A DNA stretch of 64,000 nt from Streptomyces flavochromogenes (lineage in GTDB: Bacteria; Actinomycetota; Actinomycetes; Streptomycetales; Streptomycetaceae), in NCBI RefSeq assembly GCF_000717595.1, contig NZ_JNZO01000035.1, forward strand, positions 12,773 through 76,772, given 5' to 3'. Below are positions 18,109 to 26,708 of this stretch, in pieces (within the stretch, counting starts at the first letter, position 1; each line of letters starts with the position of its first letter). Position numbers and translations under genes: made by a program. The notes under the pieces were generated by a model that was given only the letters and a program-made list of their open reading frames with translations, was not told the origin of the DNA and made no database searches.

Positions 18109-18447
18109 TCAGAGATACAGCCCGGTCGAGTCCGTCGTCCCCTGGAACCGGTCCGCGGCCACCGCGTGCAGATCACGCTCCCGCATCAGGACGTACGCCA
18201 CGCCCCGCACCTCGACCTCGGCACGGTCCTCGGGGTCGTACAGCACACGGTCGCCGATCTCGACGGTACGGACGTTCTGACCGACCGCGACCACCTCGGC
18301 CCAGGCAAGGCGACGGCCGACGGCGGCGGTCGCCGGGATCAGGATGCCGCCGCCGGAGCGCCGTTCCCCCTCCGGGGAGTCGGTGCGGACCAGGACGCGG
18401 TCGTGGAGCATCCGGATGGGCAGCTTGTCGTGCGTGTTCTCGCTCAC
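18109..18447 (-). CDS. GroES-like co-chaperone
   Basis: 112 aa. The fold is recognisable from IRMLHDRVLVRTDSPEGERR at the N-terminus, the mobile-loop-like SGGGILIPAT, VVAVG, and GDRVLYDPED. It is longer at both ends than housekeeping GroES and has no adjacent groEL, so it is probably a secondary, divergent GroES paralogue. It is followed by a strong intrinsic terminator. Confidence 0.85.
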   Translation of the reverse strand: MSENTHDKLPIRMLHDRVLVRTDSPEGERRSGGGILIPATAAVGRRLAWAEVVAVGQNVRTVEIGDRVLYDPEDRAEVEVRGVAYVLMRERDLHAVAADRFQGTTDSTGLYL

Positions 18448-18493
18448 GGTGTGAACCTACCTGCCCGGGTACGGCACCCGAGGCGGCGACGGG

Positions 18494-18814
18494 TCATCGC
18501 CTGCCCTTGCGGGAGGAGGCGGCGAGCAGCCCGATGATCGCGACGGCGACCAGGGCCGCCGGCACCACGCGCTCCAGGCGGGGGGCGCCGTCCTCATGAG
18601 TGAAACGTGCCTTCACGTCCGAGACGACCCGGTTGACGGCGACGAAGGCGCGTCCGGCGGTCTGGTCGACCGTCGAGGCGACCTTGGCCTTCGCGTCCCC
18701 GATGATCGTCTTCGGATGCATCCGAATGCCGATCTCGTCGAGAGTGACGGCGAGCTGCTCGCGCCGGCGGACGATGTCCGCCTCGATCTGCGCAGGGGTC
18801 CTGGCCTCCGACAC
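18494..18814 (-). CDS. DUF3618 domain protein
   Basis: 106 aa from a GTG with GGAGG 7 bp upstream; upstream in-frame starts would lengthen it with non-conserved residues. ARTPAQIEADIVRRREQLA is the DUF3618 hallmark. A C-terminal membrane helix (VVPAALVAVAIIGLLAAS) and a basic end anchor it. Such proteins often accompany phage-holin-like or stress membrane proteins. Function unknown. Confidence 0.85.
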   Translation of the reverse strand: MSEARTPAQIEADIVRRREQLAVTLDEIGIRMHPKTIIGDAKAKVASTVDQTAGRAFVAVNRVVSDVKARFTHEDGAPRLERVVPAALVAVAIIGLLAASSRKGRR

Positions 18815-18966
18815 CGCGCTGCCTCCGTAGTCGTGATCCGGGTGGGTCGTGATCCGGTCGTTGATCGGTCCTTGTGGACAGTCTGTCAGCTCTGTCGCCA
18901 CCGGGCTGTCCCCGACCCCCATTAGGCTCTGAATGCGTACGCGAACCATCCCGAGGAGAGCCAGCC

Positions 18967-19440
18967 ATGAGCGAGCGACTGCAGCCCGGCGACACCGCCC
19001 CCGCCTTCACCCTGCCCGACGCGGACGGCAACGAGGTCTCCCTCGCGGACCACAAGGGCCGCAAGGTCATCGTCTACTTCTACCCGGCGGCGCTGACGCC
19101 CGGCTGCACGAAGCAGGCGTGCGACTTCACGGACAACCTGGACGTGCTGGCGGCGGCGGGCTACGACGTCATCGGCGTCTCGCCGGACAAGCCGGAGAAG
19201 CTGGCGAAGTTCCGCGAGAAGGAGAACCTGAAGGTCACGCTGGTCGGCGACCCGTCGAAGGAGATCCTCGAGGCGTACGGCGCCTTCGGCGAGAAGAAGC
19301 TGTACGGCAAGGTCGTGACGGGCGTGATCCGCTCCACGGTCGTCGTGGACGAGGACGGCAAGGTGGAGCACGCCTTCTACAACGTGAAGGCCACCGGCCA
19401 CGTCGCCAAGATCCTCAGGGACCTCTCGATCGAGGCCTGA
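18967..19440 (+). CDS. bcp: Thioredoxin-dependent thiol peroxidase (Bcp-type peroxiredoxin)
   Basis: 157 aa. It reduces hydroperoxides using thioredoxin. The peroxidatic Cys lies in ALTPGCTKQACDF with the second Cys five residues later, the Bcp/PrxQ spacing. ATG 18967 follows GAGGAGAG. It is divergent from the DUF3618 gene and is followed by an inverted-repeat terminator. Confidence 0.95.
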   Translation: MSERLQPGDTAPAFTLPDADGNEVSLADHKGRKVIVYFYPAALTPGCTKQACDFTDNLDVLAAAGYDVIGVSPDKPEKLAKFREKENLKVTLVGDPSKEILEAYGAFGEKKLYGKVVTGVIRSTVVVDEDGKVEHAFYNVKATGHVAKILRDLSIEA

Positions 19441-19444
19441 CCGC

Positions 19445-19490
19445 CCGCCCGGGAAGGGGACGGCGTGACCCACGTCCCATTCCCGGGCGG
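19445..19490 (+). terminator. Hairpin terminator after bcp
   Basis: An inverted repeat with 11-bp outer arms (CCGCCCGGGAA and its complement), extended by an inner GGGACG/CGTCCC pairing. It starts five bases after the bcp stop. There is no T run, which is usual in Streptomyces. Confidence 0.6.
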
Positions 19491-19561
19491 ATTCCGTTTG
19501 TGAACGGCCTGACCGTACAGAAGGTCCTCTGGAGTTTTTCCCGGAGAGAGGACGTACGGCC

Positions 19562-21061
19562 ATGCCGGCCACAGACCGCGACGGCCCCGTCGCCGATCCC
19601 GAGGCCCAGAGGCGTCATCCGCTGCTGTTCAAGGCCGTCATCCGGCGACGGCAGCCCAGACTGCGGCGCACCGACATCACGGTCACCGACGAGGCGGCCG
19701 TCAAGCGGGCCGTGAAGGCGGCCTCGCTGGGCAATGCCATGGAGTGGTTCGACTTCGGCATCTACGCCTACCTCGCGGTCACCCTCGGCCATGTCTTCTT
19801 CCCGTCGGGCAACGACACCGTCCAGCTGCTGTCGTCCTTCGCGACGTTCGCGGTCGCCTTCCTGATCCGCCCGCTCGGCGGCATGGTGTTCGGCCCGATG
19901 GGTGACCGGCTGGGCCGTAAGAAGGTCCTCGCCCTGACGATGATCCTCATGGCCGTCGGCACCTTCGCGATCGGCCTGATCCCGTCGTACGCCTCCATCG
20001 GCTTCTGGGCGCCGGCCCTCCTGGTCTTCTTCAGGATGCTCCAGGGCTTCTCCACCGGCGGCGAGTACGGCGGCGCCTCTACCTTCATCGCCGAGTACGC
20101 CCCCGACCGCCGCCGGGGCTACTTCGGCAGCTTCCTGGAGTTCGGCACCCTGGCGGGCTACGTCGCGGCGGCGGGCCTGGTCACGGCACTCACCGCGTGG
20201 CTCGGCTCCGACACCATGGAGGCATGGGGCTGGCGCGTGCCGTTCCTGGTCGCGGGCCCGCTGGGCCTCGTCGGCCTCTACCTGCGACTGCGGCTCGACG
20301 AGACGCCCGCCTTCCAGAAGCTGGAGAGCGAGTCGGCGCGCGCCTCCGAGGCGGCGGACGCGGTGGAGACCTCCACCAAGGGCGACCTGGCGAAGATCTT
20401 CCGGCAGCAGTGGCCGACGCTGATCCTGTGCATCGCGCTGGTCGGCGCGTACAACATCGCCGACTACATGCTGCTGTCGTACATGCCGACGTACCTCTCC
20501 GACGAGCTCGGCTACAGCGAGACGCACGGCCTGCTGATCCTGCTGCTCGTGATGGTCCTGCTGATGCTGATCATCACTCAGGTCGGGCGTCTGAACGACC
20601 GTTTCGGACGGAAGCCGGTACTGATGGCGGGGATGCTGGGCTTCCTGTTCCTGTCGCTGCCCGCGTTCCTGCTGATCGGCCAGGGCGGCGTGCCCGCGAT
20701 CACGGCGGGCATGCTGATGCTCGGCCTGTCCCTGGTCTGCATGCTCGGCACGATGTCGGCGGCGCTCCCGGCGCTCTTCCCGACGGACGTCCGCTACGGC
20801 TCCCTGTCGGTGGGCTACAACCTGTCGGCGTCGCTGTTCGGCGGTACGACCCCCCTGGTGATCACGGCCCTCATCGGCGCGACCGGCAGCAATCTGATGC
20901 CGGCGTACTACGCGATGGGCGCGGCGCTCGTCGGAGTGATAGCGGTCGCCTGCATGAAGGAGACGGCCCGACAGCCCCTGGAGGGTTCGCCGCCGTCGGT
21001 GGAGACGCCGGAGGAAGCGGCGGAACTGGTGATGTCCCAGGCTCCGGAACCGAGGTTCTGA
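19562..21061 (+). CDS. MFS metabolite:H+ symporter, ProP-like
   Basis: 499 aa with twelve predicted membrane helices. The first helix motif GNAMEWFDFGIYAYLA and GDRLGRKKVLALTMI between helices 2 and 3 identify the metabolite:H+ symporter branch that includes ProP. STGGEYGGASTFIAEYAP is also typical. It probably imports osmoprotectants such as proline or betaine, but dicarboxylate or shikimate transport is possible. An unusually long cytoplasmic N-terminus (about 55 residues) precedes helix 1. Confidence 0.88.
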   Translation: MPATDRDGPVADPEAQRRHPLLFKAVIRRRQPRLRRTDITVTDEAAVKRAVKAASLGNAMEWFDFGIYAYLAVTLGHVFFPSGNDTVQLLSSFATFAVAFLIRPLGGMVFGPMGDRLGRKKVLALTMILMAVGTFAIGLIPSYASIGFWAPALLVFFRMLQGFSTGGEYGGASTFIAEYAPDRRRGYFGSFLEFGTLAGYVAAAGLVTALTAWLGSDTMEAWGWRVPFLVAGPLGLVGLYLRLRLDETPAFQKLESESARASEAADAVETSTKGDLAKIFRQQWPTLILCIALVGAYNIADYMLLSYMPTYLSDELGYSETHGLLILLLVMVLLMLIITQVGRLNDRFGRKPVLMAGMLGFLFLSLPAFLLIGQGGVPAITAGMLMLGLSLVCMLGTMSAALPALFPTDVRYGSLSVGYNLSASLFGGTTPLVITALIGATGSNLMPAYYAMGAALVGVIAVACMKETARQPLEGSPPSVETPEEAAELVMSQAPEPRF

Positions 21062-21113
21062 CCCCGTCGCCCCCTGAACCGGACGGGCGGTGACCGCTAC
21101 GATGGCGGTGCAT

Positions 21114-21197
21114 GCGGCCGTGTCGTAACTGGCAGCCGAGCTGGGTTTAGGTCCCAGTGGGCGAAAGCCCGTGTGGGTTCGAGTCCCACCGGCCGCA
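21114..21197 (+). tRNA. tRNA-Leu (UAG)
   Basis: The acceptor arms GCGGCCG/CGGCCGC pair perfectly. The anticodon stem CTGGG/CCCAG encloses the loop TTTAGGT, giving UAG. A long variable arm (type II) and a T-arm with TTCGAGT are present. CCA is not encoded. Confidence 0.95.
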
Positions 21198-21203
21198 CCG
21201 GGT

Positions 21204-21238
21204 AGTGAGGGGCCGTCCGAACCGGACGGCCCCTCACT
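21204..21238. terminator. Bidirectional terminator between tRNA-Leu and rdgB
   Basis: A perfect 16-bp inverted repeat (AGTGAGGGGCCGTCCG and complement) with a 3-nt loop, placed between the tRNA gene and the convergent rdgB stop. Confidence 0.85.
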
Positions 21239-21251
21239 GTGCTCGGAGGCC

Positions 21252-21854
21252 TCAGCCCAGCAGCTCCCTCACCACCGGCACCAGCGCCCGGAACGCCTTG
21301 CCCCGGTGGCTGATCGCATTCTTCTCCGCCGGGGTCAGTTCCGCGCAGGTGACCTCGTGGCCCTCCGGCTGGAGGATCGGGTCGTAGCCGAAGCCGTTCG
21401 TGCCCTCGGGGGCGTGGCGGAGGGTGCCCGGCATCGTGCCCTCGACGACGCGTTCCGTGCCGTCGGGCAGGGCCAGGGCCGCCGCGCAGGCGAAGTGGGC
21501 GCCTCGGTGTTCGTCGGCGATGTCGGAGAGTTGGGCCAGCAGGAGGTCCAGGTTCGCGCGGTCGTCGCCGTGCGTGCCCGACCAGCGGGCCGAGAAGATG
21601 CCGGGGGCGCCGTTCAGGACGTCGACGCAGAGGCCGGAGTCGTCGGCGACGGCCGGCAGGCCGGTGGCCTGGGCGAGGGCGTGGGCTTTGAGGAGGGCGT
21701 TCTCGGCGAACGTGACGCCGGTCTCCTTGACGTCGGGGATCTCCGGGTACGCGTCCGCGCCGACGAGTTCGAGGTCGAGGCCTGCGTCGGCGAGGATCGC
21801 GTGGAGTTCGGTGATCTTGCCCGCGTTGCGGGTGGCGAGGATCAGACGGGTCAT
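21252..21854 (-). CDS. rdgB: Non-canonical purine NTP pyrophosphatase (RdgB/HAM1)
   Basis: 200 aa. It hydrolyses dITP, ITP and XTP to monophosphates, keeping them out of DNA and RNA. Family signatures are LILATRNAGKITEL at the N-terminus, VADDSGLCVD and GFGYDPIL. It is the last gene of a likely rph-lipoprotein-rdgB operon, starting 8 bp after the lipoprotein stop. Confidence 0.95.
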   Translation of the reverse strand: MTRLILATRNAGKITELHAILADAGLDLELVGADAYPEIPDVKETGVTFAENALLKAHALAQATGLPAVADDSGLCVDVLNGAPGIFSARWSGTHGDDRANLDLLLAQLSDIADEHRGAHFACAAALALPDGTERVVEGTMPGTLRHAPEGTNGFGYDPILQPEGHEVTCAELTPAEKNAISHRGKAFRALVPVVRELLG

Positions 21855-21862
21855 GCCACCGA

Positions 21863-22243
21863 TTATCCCGGGGTGCAGACCTTGCCGATCTCGGTGGCCG
21901 CGTCGGTGATGGGGGTGATGTCCGGCGTCGTGTCGCCGTTCTTGACGGCGGTGCGGACGGTGTCGACGCCCTTGGTGAGGTCGTCGACCGCCTTGGAGAG
22001 GTCGGCGTTGTCCGTGGTGTTCTTGAGGTTGCCCAGTTCCGTGGAGATGGAGTTGAGGGATTCCTCGATCTGGGCGGCGTCGTTCGAGGCGTTGGAGACC
22101 GCCTGCTGAAGGTTGCTCACCGAGGTGGCTATCGCGTCGGCGGTCTTGACGCAGTCCATTGCTTTGTCGAGGGCTCCGCAGCCGCTCAGGACGGTGGTGA
22201 GTGCGGCGGCCGTGGCCACGGCGAGTGCGAGACGGCGCTTCAA
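21863..22243 (-). CDS. Putative lipoprotein
   Basis: 126 aa from a TTG with GGAGGAC 5 bp upstream; an ATG at 22270 is an alternative. The signal peptide KRRLALAVATAAALTTVLSGC ends in a lipobox (LSGC). The mature part is helical and heptad-like (SVSNLQQAVSNASNDAAQIE), suggesting a coiled coil. It has no enzymatic motif. It lies between rph and rdgB in all likelihood as one transcript. Confidence 0.8.
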   Translation of the reverse strand: MKRRLALAVATAAALTTVLSGCGALDKAMDCVKTADAIATSVSNLQQAVSNASNDAAQIEESLNSISTELGNLKNTTDNADLSKAVDDLTKGVDTVRTAVKNGDTTPDITPITDAATEIGKVCTPG

Positions 22244-22333
22244 GGCGGGTCCTCCCCCAGGTGCGTACATACGAACGACGGACGGGCGCACGGAGCTTAT
22301 CCGTACGCCCGCCCGTCAGGACGCAGTGCGGGG

Positions 22334-23065
<732 letters not shown>

Positions 23066-23091
23066 GGGACGAGCCTAGCGGGATGCGGGGA

Positions 23092-23193
23092 GGGGCCCGT
23101 CGCCCTGCCGGAGCCGCACGGGACGGCGGGCCGTCGCCCTGCCGGAGCCGCACGGGACGAGGGGCCCGTCGCCCTGCCGGAGCCGTACATGAC
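23092..23193. repeat. Three tandem copies of a 34-bp unit upstream of rph
   Basis: The core CCGTCGCCCTGCCGGAGCCG recurs three times at a spacing of about 34 bp. A fourth, diverged copy (CCGTTCCCCTGCCGGAAC) forms the hairpin terminator at 23194. The array looks like amplification of a terminator arm and lies between rph and nagF. Confidence 0.8.
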
Positions 23194-23227
23194 GAAGGGC
23201 CCGTTCCCCTGCCGGAACGGGCCCTTC
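23194..23227 (-). terminator. Terminator after nagF
   Basis: A perfect 14-bp inverted repeat (GAAGGGCCCGTTCC and complement) with a 6-nt loop, 15 bp after the nagF stop. Confidence 0.85.
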
Positions 23228-23242
23228 AGCTGATGCGGCTGC

Positions 23243-23476
23243 TTACATCATGTCTTCGATGTCGGCGGCGATCGGGTCGGCGTCGGTGCCGATGACGACC
23301 TGGATCGCGGTGCCCATCTTGACGACGCCGTGGGCGCCGGCGGCCTTGAGGGCGGCCTCGTCGACCTTGGACGGGTCCACGACCTCGGTGCGCAGGCGGG
23401 TGATGCAGCCTTCGACCTCTTCGATGTTCTCGATGCCGCCGAGCCCGGCGACGATCTTCTCAGCCTTGCTGGCCAT
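23243..23476 (-). CDS. nagF: PTS N-acetylglucosamine/glucose EIIB component (NagF-like)
   Basis: 77-aa single-domain EIIB. The phospho-accepting Cys24 is in EVEGCITRLRTEV, the GlcNAc/glucose-family signature. It passes phosphate to sugar taken up by the EIIC permeases encoded divergently. The stop is TAA. The DasR operator in the divergent region (23650) is well placed for the EIIC gene and may affect this gene too. Confidence 0.92.
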   Translation of the reverse strand: MASKAEKIVAGLGGIENIEEVEGCITRLRTEVVDPSKVDEAALKAAGAHGVVKMGTAIQVVIGTDADPIAADIEDMM

Positions 23477-23649
23477 GTGTTTCTCCCTGTCCGTTCCGTT
23501 CGCGCGTACGCGAATCTCGGCGCACCTGTGGTCCGCTTTGTCACGGTAACCCACGGTTGGCCCAACTTCGCGAGCGAGTGCCGCCGTTCTGCCGAAGGAT
23601 GACGATCACCGGCGGCCTGTCCTCAGTGGGCTCCGGGGAGCCTATCGCA

Positions 23650-23665
23650 ACTGGTCTACACCAGT
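23650..23665. promoter_or_regulatory. DasR operator (dre) upstream of nagE1
   Basis: ACTGGTCTACACCAGT is a near-perfect palindrome matching the known dre consensus (ACTGGTCTAGACCACT-like). It sits 48 bp before the nagE1 start. DasR is the GntR repressor of GlcNAc uptake in Streptomyces, released by glucosamine-6-phosphate. Confidence 0.9.
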
Positions 23666-23712
23666 GTGCAACGAGACGCGGACCCGGCTTGTTCCGGGCA
23701 GGGAGGACGCCG

Positions 23713-25011
23713 ATGAGTACCGACAGCGCTGCGGCGCAGCCGAAGAAGTCCGTGTGGGGCGGACTCTTCCAGGGGCTCCAGAAGATGGGCCGCAGCCTCC
23801 AGCTCCCCATCGCCGTCCTCCCGGCCGCCGGCATCATCAACCGGCTCGGGCAACCGGACGTGTTCGGAGCGGACGGTCTCGGCTGGGACAACGTCGCCGC
23901 GGTGATGGCCGGCGCCGGTGGCGCGCTCCTCGACGGCAACCTCGGTCTTCCGCTGCTCTTCTGCGTCGGCGTCGCCATCGGCATGGCGAAGAAGGCCGAC
24001 GGCTCGACCGCACTCGCGGCCGTCGTCGGATTCCTCGTCTACTACACGGTCCTGCGTCAGTTCCCGAAGGACTGCCCCACGGGCACGAAGGACATCGGGG
24101 GCGCCTGCCTGGCGCCGGGCGACGCCTACGCCGCCTACACGTACCAGAACCCGGGGGTCTTCGGCGGCATCGTCATGGGCCTGCTCACCGCGTACCTGTG
24201 GCAGCGGTACCACCGGACGAAGCTGGTCGACTGGCTGGGCTTCTTCAACGGCCGCCGCCTGGTCCCGATCATCATGACGTTCGTGGCGATCGCGTTCGCC
24301 TCGCTGTGCCTGTGGATCTGGCCGCCGATCGGTCAGGGCCTGGAGAACTTCAGCGACTGGCTGGTCGGACTCGGCTCGTGGGGCTCGGGCATCTTCGGTC
24401 TGGCGAACCGGGCGCTGCTCGTCATCGGCCTGCACCAGTTCCTGAACGTGCCGATCTGGTTCCAGTTCGGCACCTACGAGAAGCCGGACGGCACGGTGGT
24501 CCACGGCGACATCCCCATGTTCCTCGCGGGCGACCCGAACGCCGGCCAGTTCCTGACGGGCTTCTTCCCGATCATGATGTTCGCGCTTCCGGCGGCCGCG
24601 CTGGCGATCACCCACTGCGCCAAGCCGCACCGGCGCAAGGAGGTCGGCGGTCTGATGCTGTCGGTCGCACTGACCTCGTTCGTCACCGGCATCACCGAGC
24701 CGATCGAGTACTCGTTCCTCTTCATCGCCCCGCTGCTCTACGCGATCCACGCCGTGCTCACGGGTGTGTCGATGGCCGTGACCTGGGCGTTCGGGGTGAA
24801 GGACGGCTTCAGCTTCTCGGCCGGTCTGATCGACTACGTGATCAACTGGGGCCTCGCGACGAAGCCGTGGCTGATCATTCCCATCGGTCTCGCGTTCGCG
24901 GTCGTGTACTACGCGATCTTCCGGTTCGCGATCACCAGGTTCAACCTCCAGACCCCCGGCCGCGAGCCGGACGAGGTCGGGGACGAGATGGAGCGGGAGA
25001 ACGTCAAGTGA
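23713..25011 (+). CDS. nagE1: PTS N-acetylglucosamine EIIC permease
   Basis: 432 aa with about ten membrane segments and no fused EIIA or EIIB. LQKMGRSLQLPIAVLPAAGI and VTGITEPIEYSFLFIAP mark the GlcNAc/glucose EIIC family. The GITEPIE motif binds sugar. It works with the separate EIIB (nagF) and a general EIIA elsewhere. ATG 23713 follows GGGAGG. It is about 70 percent identical by eye to the next gene, so this is a tandem duplication. Confidence 0.92.
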   Translation: MSTDSAAAQPKKSVWGGLFQGLQKMGRSLQLPIAVLPAAGIINRLGQPDVFGADGLGWDNVAAVMAGAGGALLDGNLGLPLLFCVGVAIGMAKKADGSTALAAVVGFLVYYTVLRQFPKDCPTGTKDIGGACLAPGDAYAAYTYQNPGVFGGIVMGLLTAYLWQRYHRTKLVDWLGFFNGRRLVPIIMTFVAIAFASLCLWIWPPIGQGLENFSDWLVGLGSWGSGIFGLANRALLVIGLHQFLNVPIWFQFGTYEKPDGTVVHGDIPMFLAGDPNAGQFLTGFFPIMMFALPAAALAITHCAKPHRRKEVGGLMLSVALTSFVTGITEPIEYSFLFIAPLLYAIHAVLTGVSMAVTWAFGVKDGFSFSAGLIDYVINWGLATKPWLIIPIGLAFAVVYYAIFRFAITRFNLQTPGREPDEVGDEMERENVK

Positions 25012-25098
25012 GGCGGCGCGACAACGTCATGTAGCGCCGCGGTCACCCTGCACAGCCTGACCGTTTCGGGGCTTTCGCCCCTCGCGTAAGACCCGCGA

Positions 25099-25130
25099 AA
25101 GGCCCCTGGACCTGACGGTCCGGGGGCCTT
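25099..25130 (+). terminator. Terminator between nagE1 and nagE2
   Basis: A 14-bp inverted repeat (AAGGCCCCTGGACC with one wobble) and a TGAC loop, 87 bp after the nagE1 stop. It separates nagE1 from the independently regulated nagE2. Confidence 0.8.
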
Positions 25131-25202
25131 ATGTCGTGCATTTCCAGCTATGGCTGAGCACACAAAATTCGCAGGTTCCTTATCTAAGTCTCACGTGCTA
25201 CA

Positions 25203-25218
25203 ACTGGTCTACACCACT
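25203..25218. promoter_or_regulatory. DasR operator (dre) 1 upstream of nagE2
   Basis: ACTGGTCTACACCACT matches the dre consensus. It is the first of two sites in direct succession, 105 bp before the nagE2 start. Confidence 0.88.
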
Positions 25219-25219
25219 C

Positions 25220-25235
25220 ATTGGTGTAGACCACG
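25220..25235. promoter_or_regulatory. DasR operator (dre) 2 upstream of nagE2
   Basis: ATTGGTGTAGACCACG is a second dre-like palindrome one base after the first, on the same face of the helix at about 17 bp spacing. A weaker related half (GGTCCAGACCACC) follows at 25237. Tandem sites suggest tighter repression of nagE2 than of nagE1. Confidence 0.85.
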
Positions 25236-25322
25236 CGGTCCAGACCACCGCGTTCCACGAGACGTCGCCGTCCCCCCTTTTCACTGTCCTCTGGCGGCGC
25301 CTTGCCTTACTGGAGGAAGTTG

Positions 25323-26588
25323 ATGAGTACGGCCACCGCCCAGGCCGCCGCTCCCGCGAAGAAGCGCGGATCCGGCCTGTTCCAGGGCCTGCAGAAGGTC
25401 GGTCGCAGCCTGCAGCTGCCGATCGCCGTGCTGCCGGCCGCGGGTATCTTGCTCCGTCTCGGCCAGCCCGACGTCTTCGGAAAGGACGGACTCGGCTGGG
25501 ACAAGGTCGCCTCCGTCTTCGCCACCGCCGGCGGCGCGGTCTTCGACAACCTGCCCCTGCTCTTCTGCATCGGTGTCGCCATCGGCTTCGCCAAGAAGGC
25601 GGACGGCTCCACCGCCCTGGCCGCGCTCGTCGGCTTCCTGGTCTACAGCAACGTGCTGAAGGCCTTCCCCATCACCGACGCCGTCGTCAACACGACCGCC
25701 AACAAGGGTGTCGACGTCGCCGCGACGTTCAACAACCCGGGCGTCCTCGGCGGCATCCTGATGGGTCTGCTCTCCGCGGTCCTGTGGCAGAAGTTCCACC
25801 GCACCAAGCTGGTCGACTGGCTCGGCTTCTTCAACGGCCGCCGTCTCGTCCCGATCATCATGGCCTTCGTCGGCACCGCCGTCGGTGTCGTCTTCGGTCT
25901 GGTCTGGGAGCCCATCGGTGAGGGCATCTCCAGCTTCGGCGAGTGGATGACCGGCCTCGGCGCCGGTGGCGCCGGCCTCTTCGGCCTCATCAACCGCGCG
26001 CTGATCCCCGTCGGCATGCACCAGTTCGTGAACACCGTCTCCTGGTTCCAGATCGGTGACTTCACCAACGCCGCCGGCGAGGTCGTCCACGGTGACCTCA
26101 ACCGCTTCTTCGCCGGTGACCCGAGCGCCGGAATCTTCATGTCGGGCTTCTTCCCGATCATGATGTTCGGCCTCCCGGCCGCCGCCATCGCCATCGCCCA
26201 CGCCGCTCGCCCCGAGCGCCGCAAGGCCGTGATGGGCATGATGGTCTCCCTCGCGCTGACCTCCTTCGTCACCGGCATCACGGAGCCGATCGAGTTCACC
26301 TTCATGTTCATCGCGCCGGTCCTGTACGCGATCCACGCCGTCCTGACCGCCGTGTCCATGGCCGTCACCTGGGCCTTCGGTGTCCACGCGGGCTTCACCT
26401 TCTCGGCCGGCGGTATCGACTACCTGCTGAACTGGAACCTCGCGACCAAGCCGTGGCTGATCATTCCGATCGGTCTCGTCTTCGCGGCGATCTACTACGT
26501 GGTCTTCCGCTTCGCGATCACCAAGTTCAACCTCCCCACGCCGGGCCGTGAGTCCGACGAGGAGATCGAGGACCTCACCAAGGCGTGA
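25323..26588 (+). CDS. nagE2: PTS N-acetylglucosamine EIIC permease
   Basis: 421 aa and paralogous to nagE1 over the whole length (LQKVGRSLQLPIAVLPAAGI; VTGITEPIEFTFMFIAP). It probably forms the main GlcNAc channel, as nagE2 does in S. coelicolor. ATG 25323 follows GGAGGAAG. Control is by the two upstream dre sites, with termination at a 42-bp perfect palindrome. Confidence 0.93.
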   Translation: MSTATAQAAAPAKKRGSGLFQGLQKVGRSLQLPIAVLPAAGILLRLGQPDVFGKDGLGWDKVASVFATAGGAVFDNLPLLFCIGVAIGFAKKADGSTALAALVGFLVYSNVLKAFPITDAVVNTTANKGVDVAATFNNPGVLGGILMGLLSAVLWQKFHRTKLVDWLGFFNGRRLVPIIMAFVGTAVGVVFGLVWEPIGEGISSFGEWMTGLGAGGAGLFGLINRALIPVGMHQFVNTVSWFQIGDFTNAAGEVVHGDLNRFFAGDPSAGIFMSGFFPIMMFGLPAAAIAIAHAARPERRKAVMGMMVSLALTSFVTGITEPIEFTFMFIAPVLYAIHAVLTAVSMAVTWAFGVHAGFTFSAGGIDYLLNWNLATKPWLIIPIGLVFAAIYYVVFRFAITKFNLPTPGRESDEEIEDLTKA

Positions 26589-26605
26589 GCCTCACCCGCA
26601 GCACG

Positions 26606-26647
26606 GAAGGGCCCCGGAACCGTACGTACGGTTCCGGGGCCCTTCCC
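26606..26647. terminator. 42-bp perfect palindrome, terminator after nagE2
   Basis: The arms (GGAAGGGCCCCGGAACCGTAC and complement) meet with no spacer, giving a very stable hairpin 18 bp after the nagE2 stop. It may serve both strands, since the next gene is convergent. Confidence 0.88.
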
Positions 26648-26708
26648 GTTGTCGCGCTTCCCGTGACCGGTCTTCCGTGGCCGGTCTTCGTGGTCGTGGA
26701 GGGCGGCC

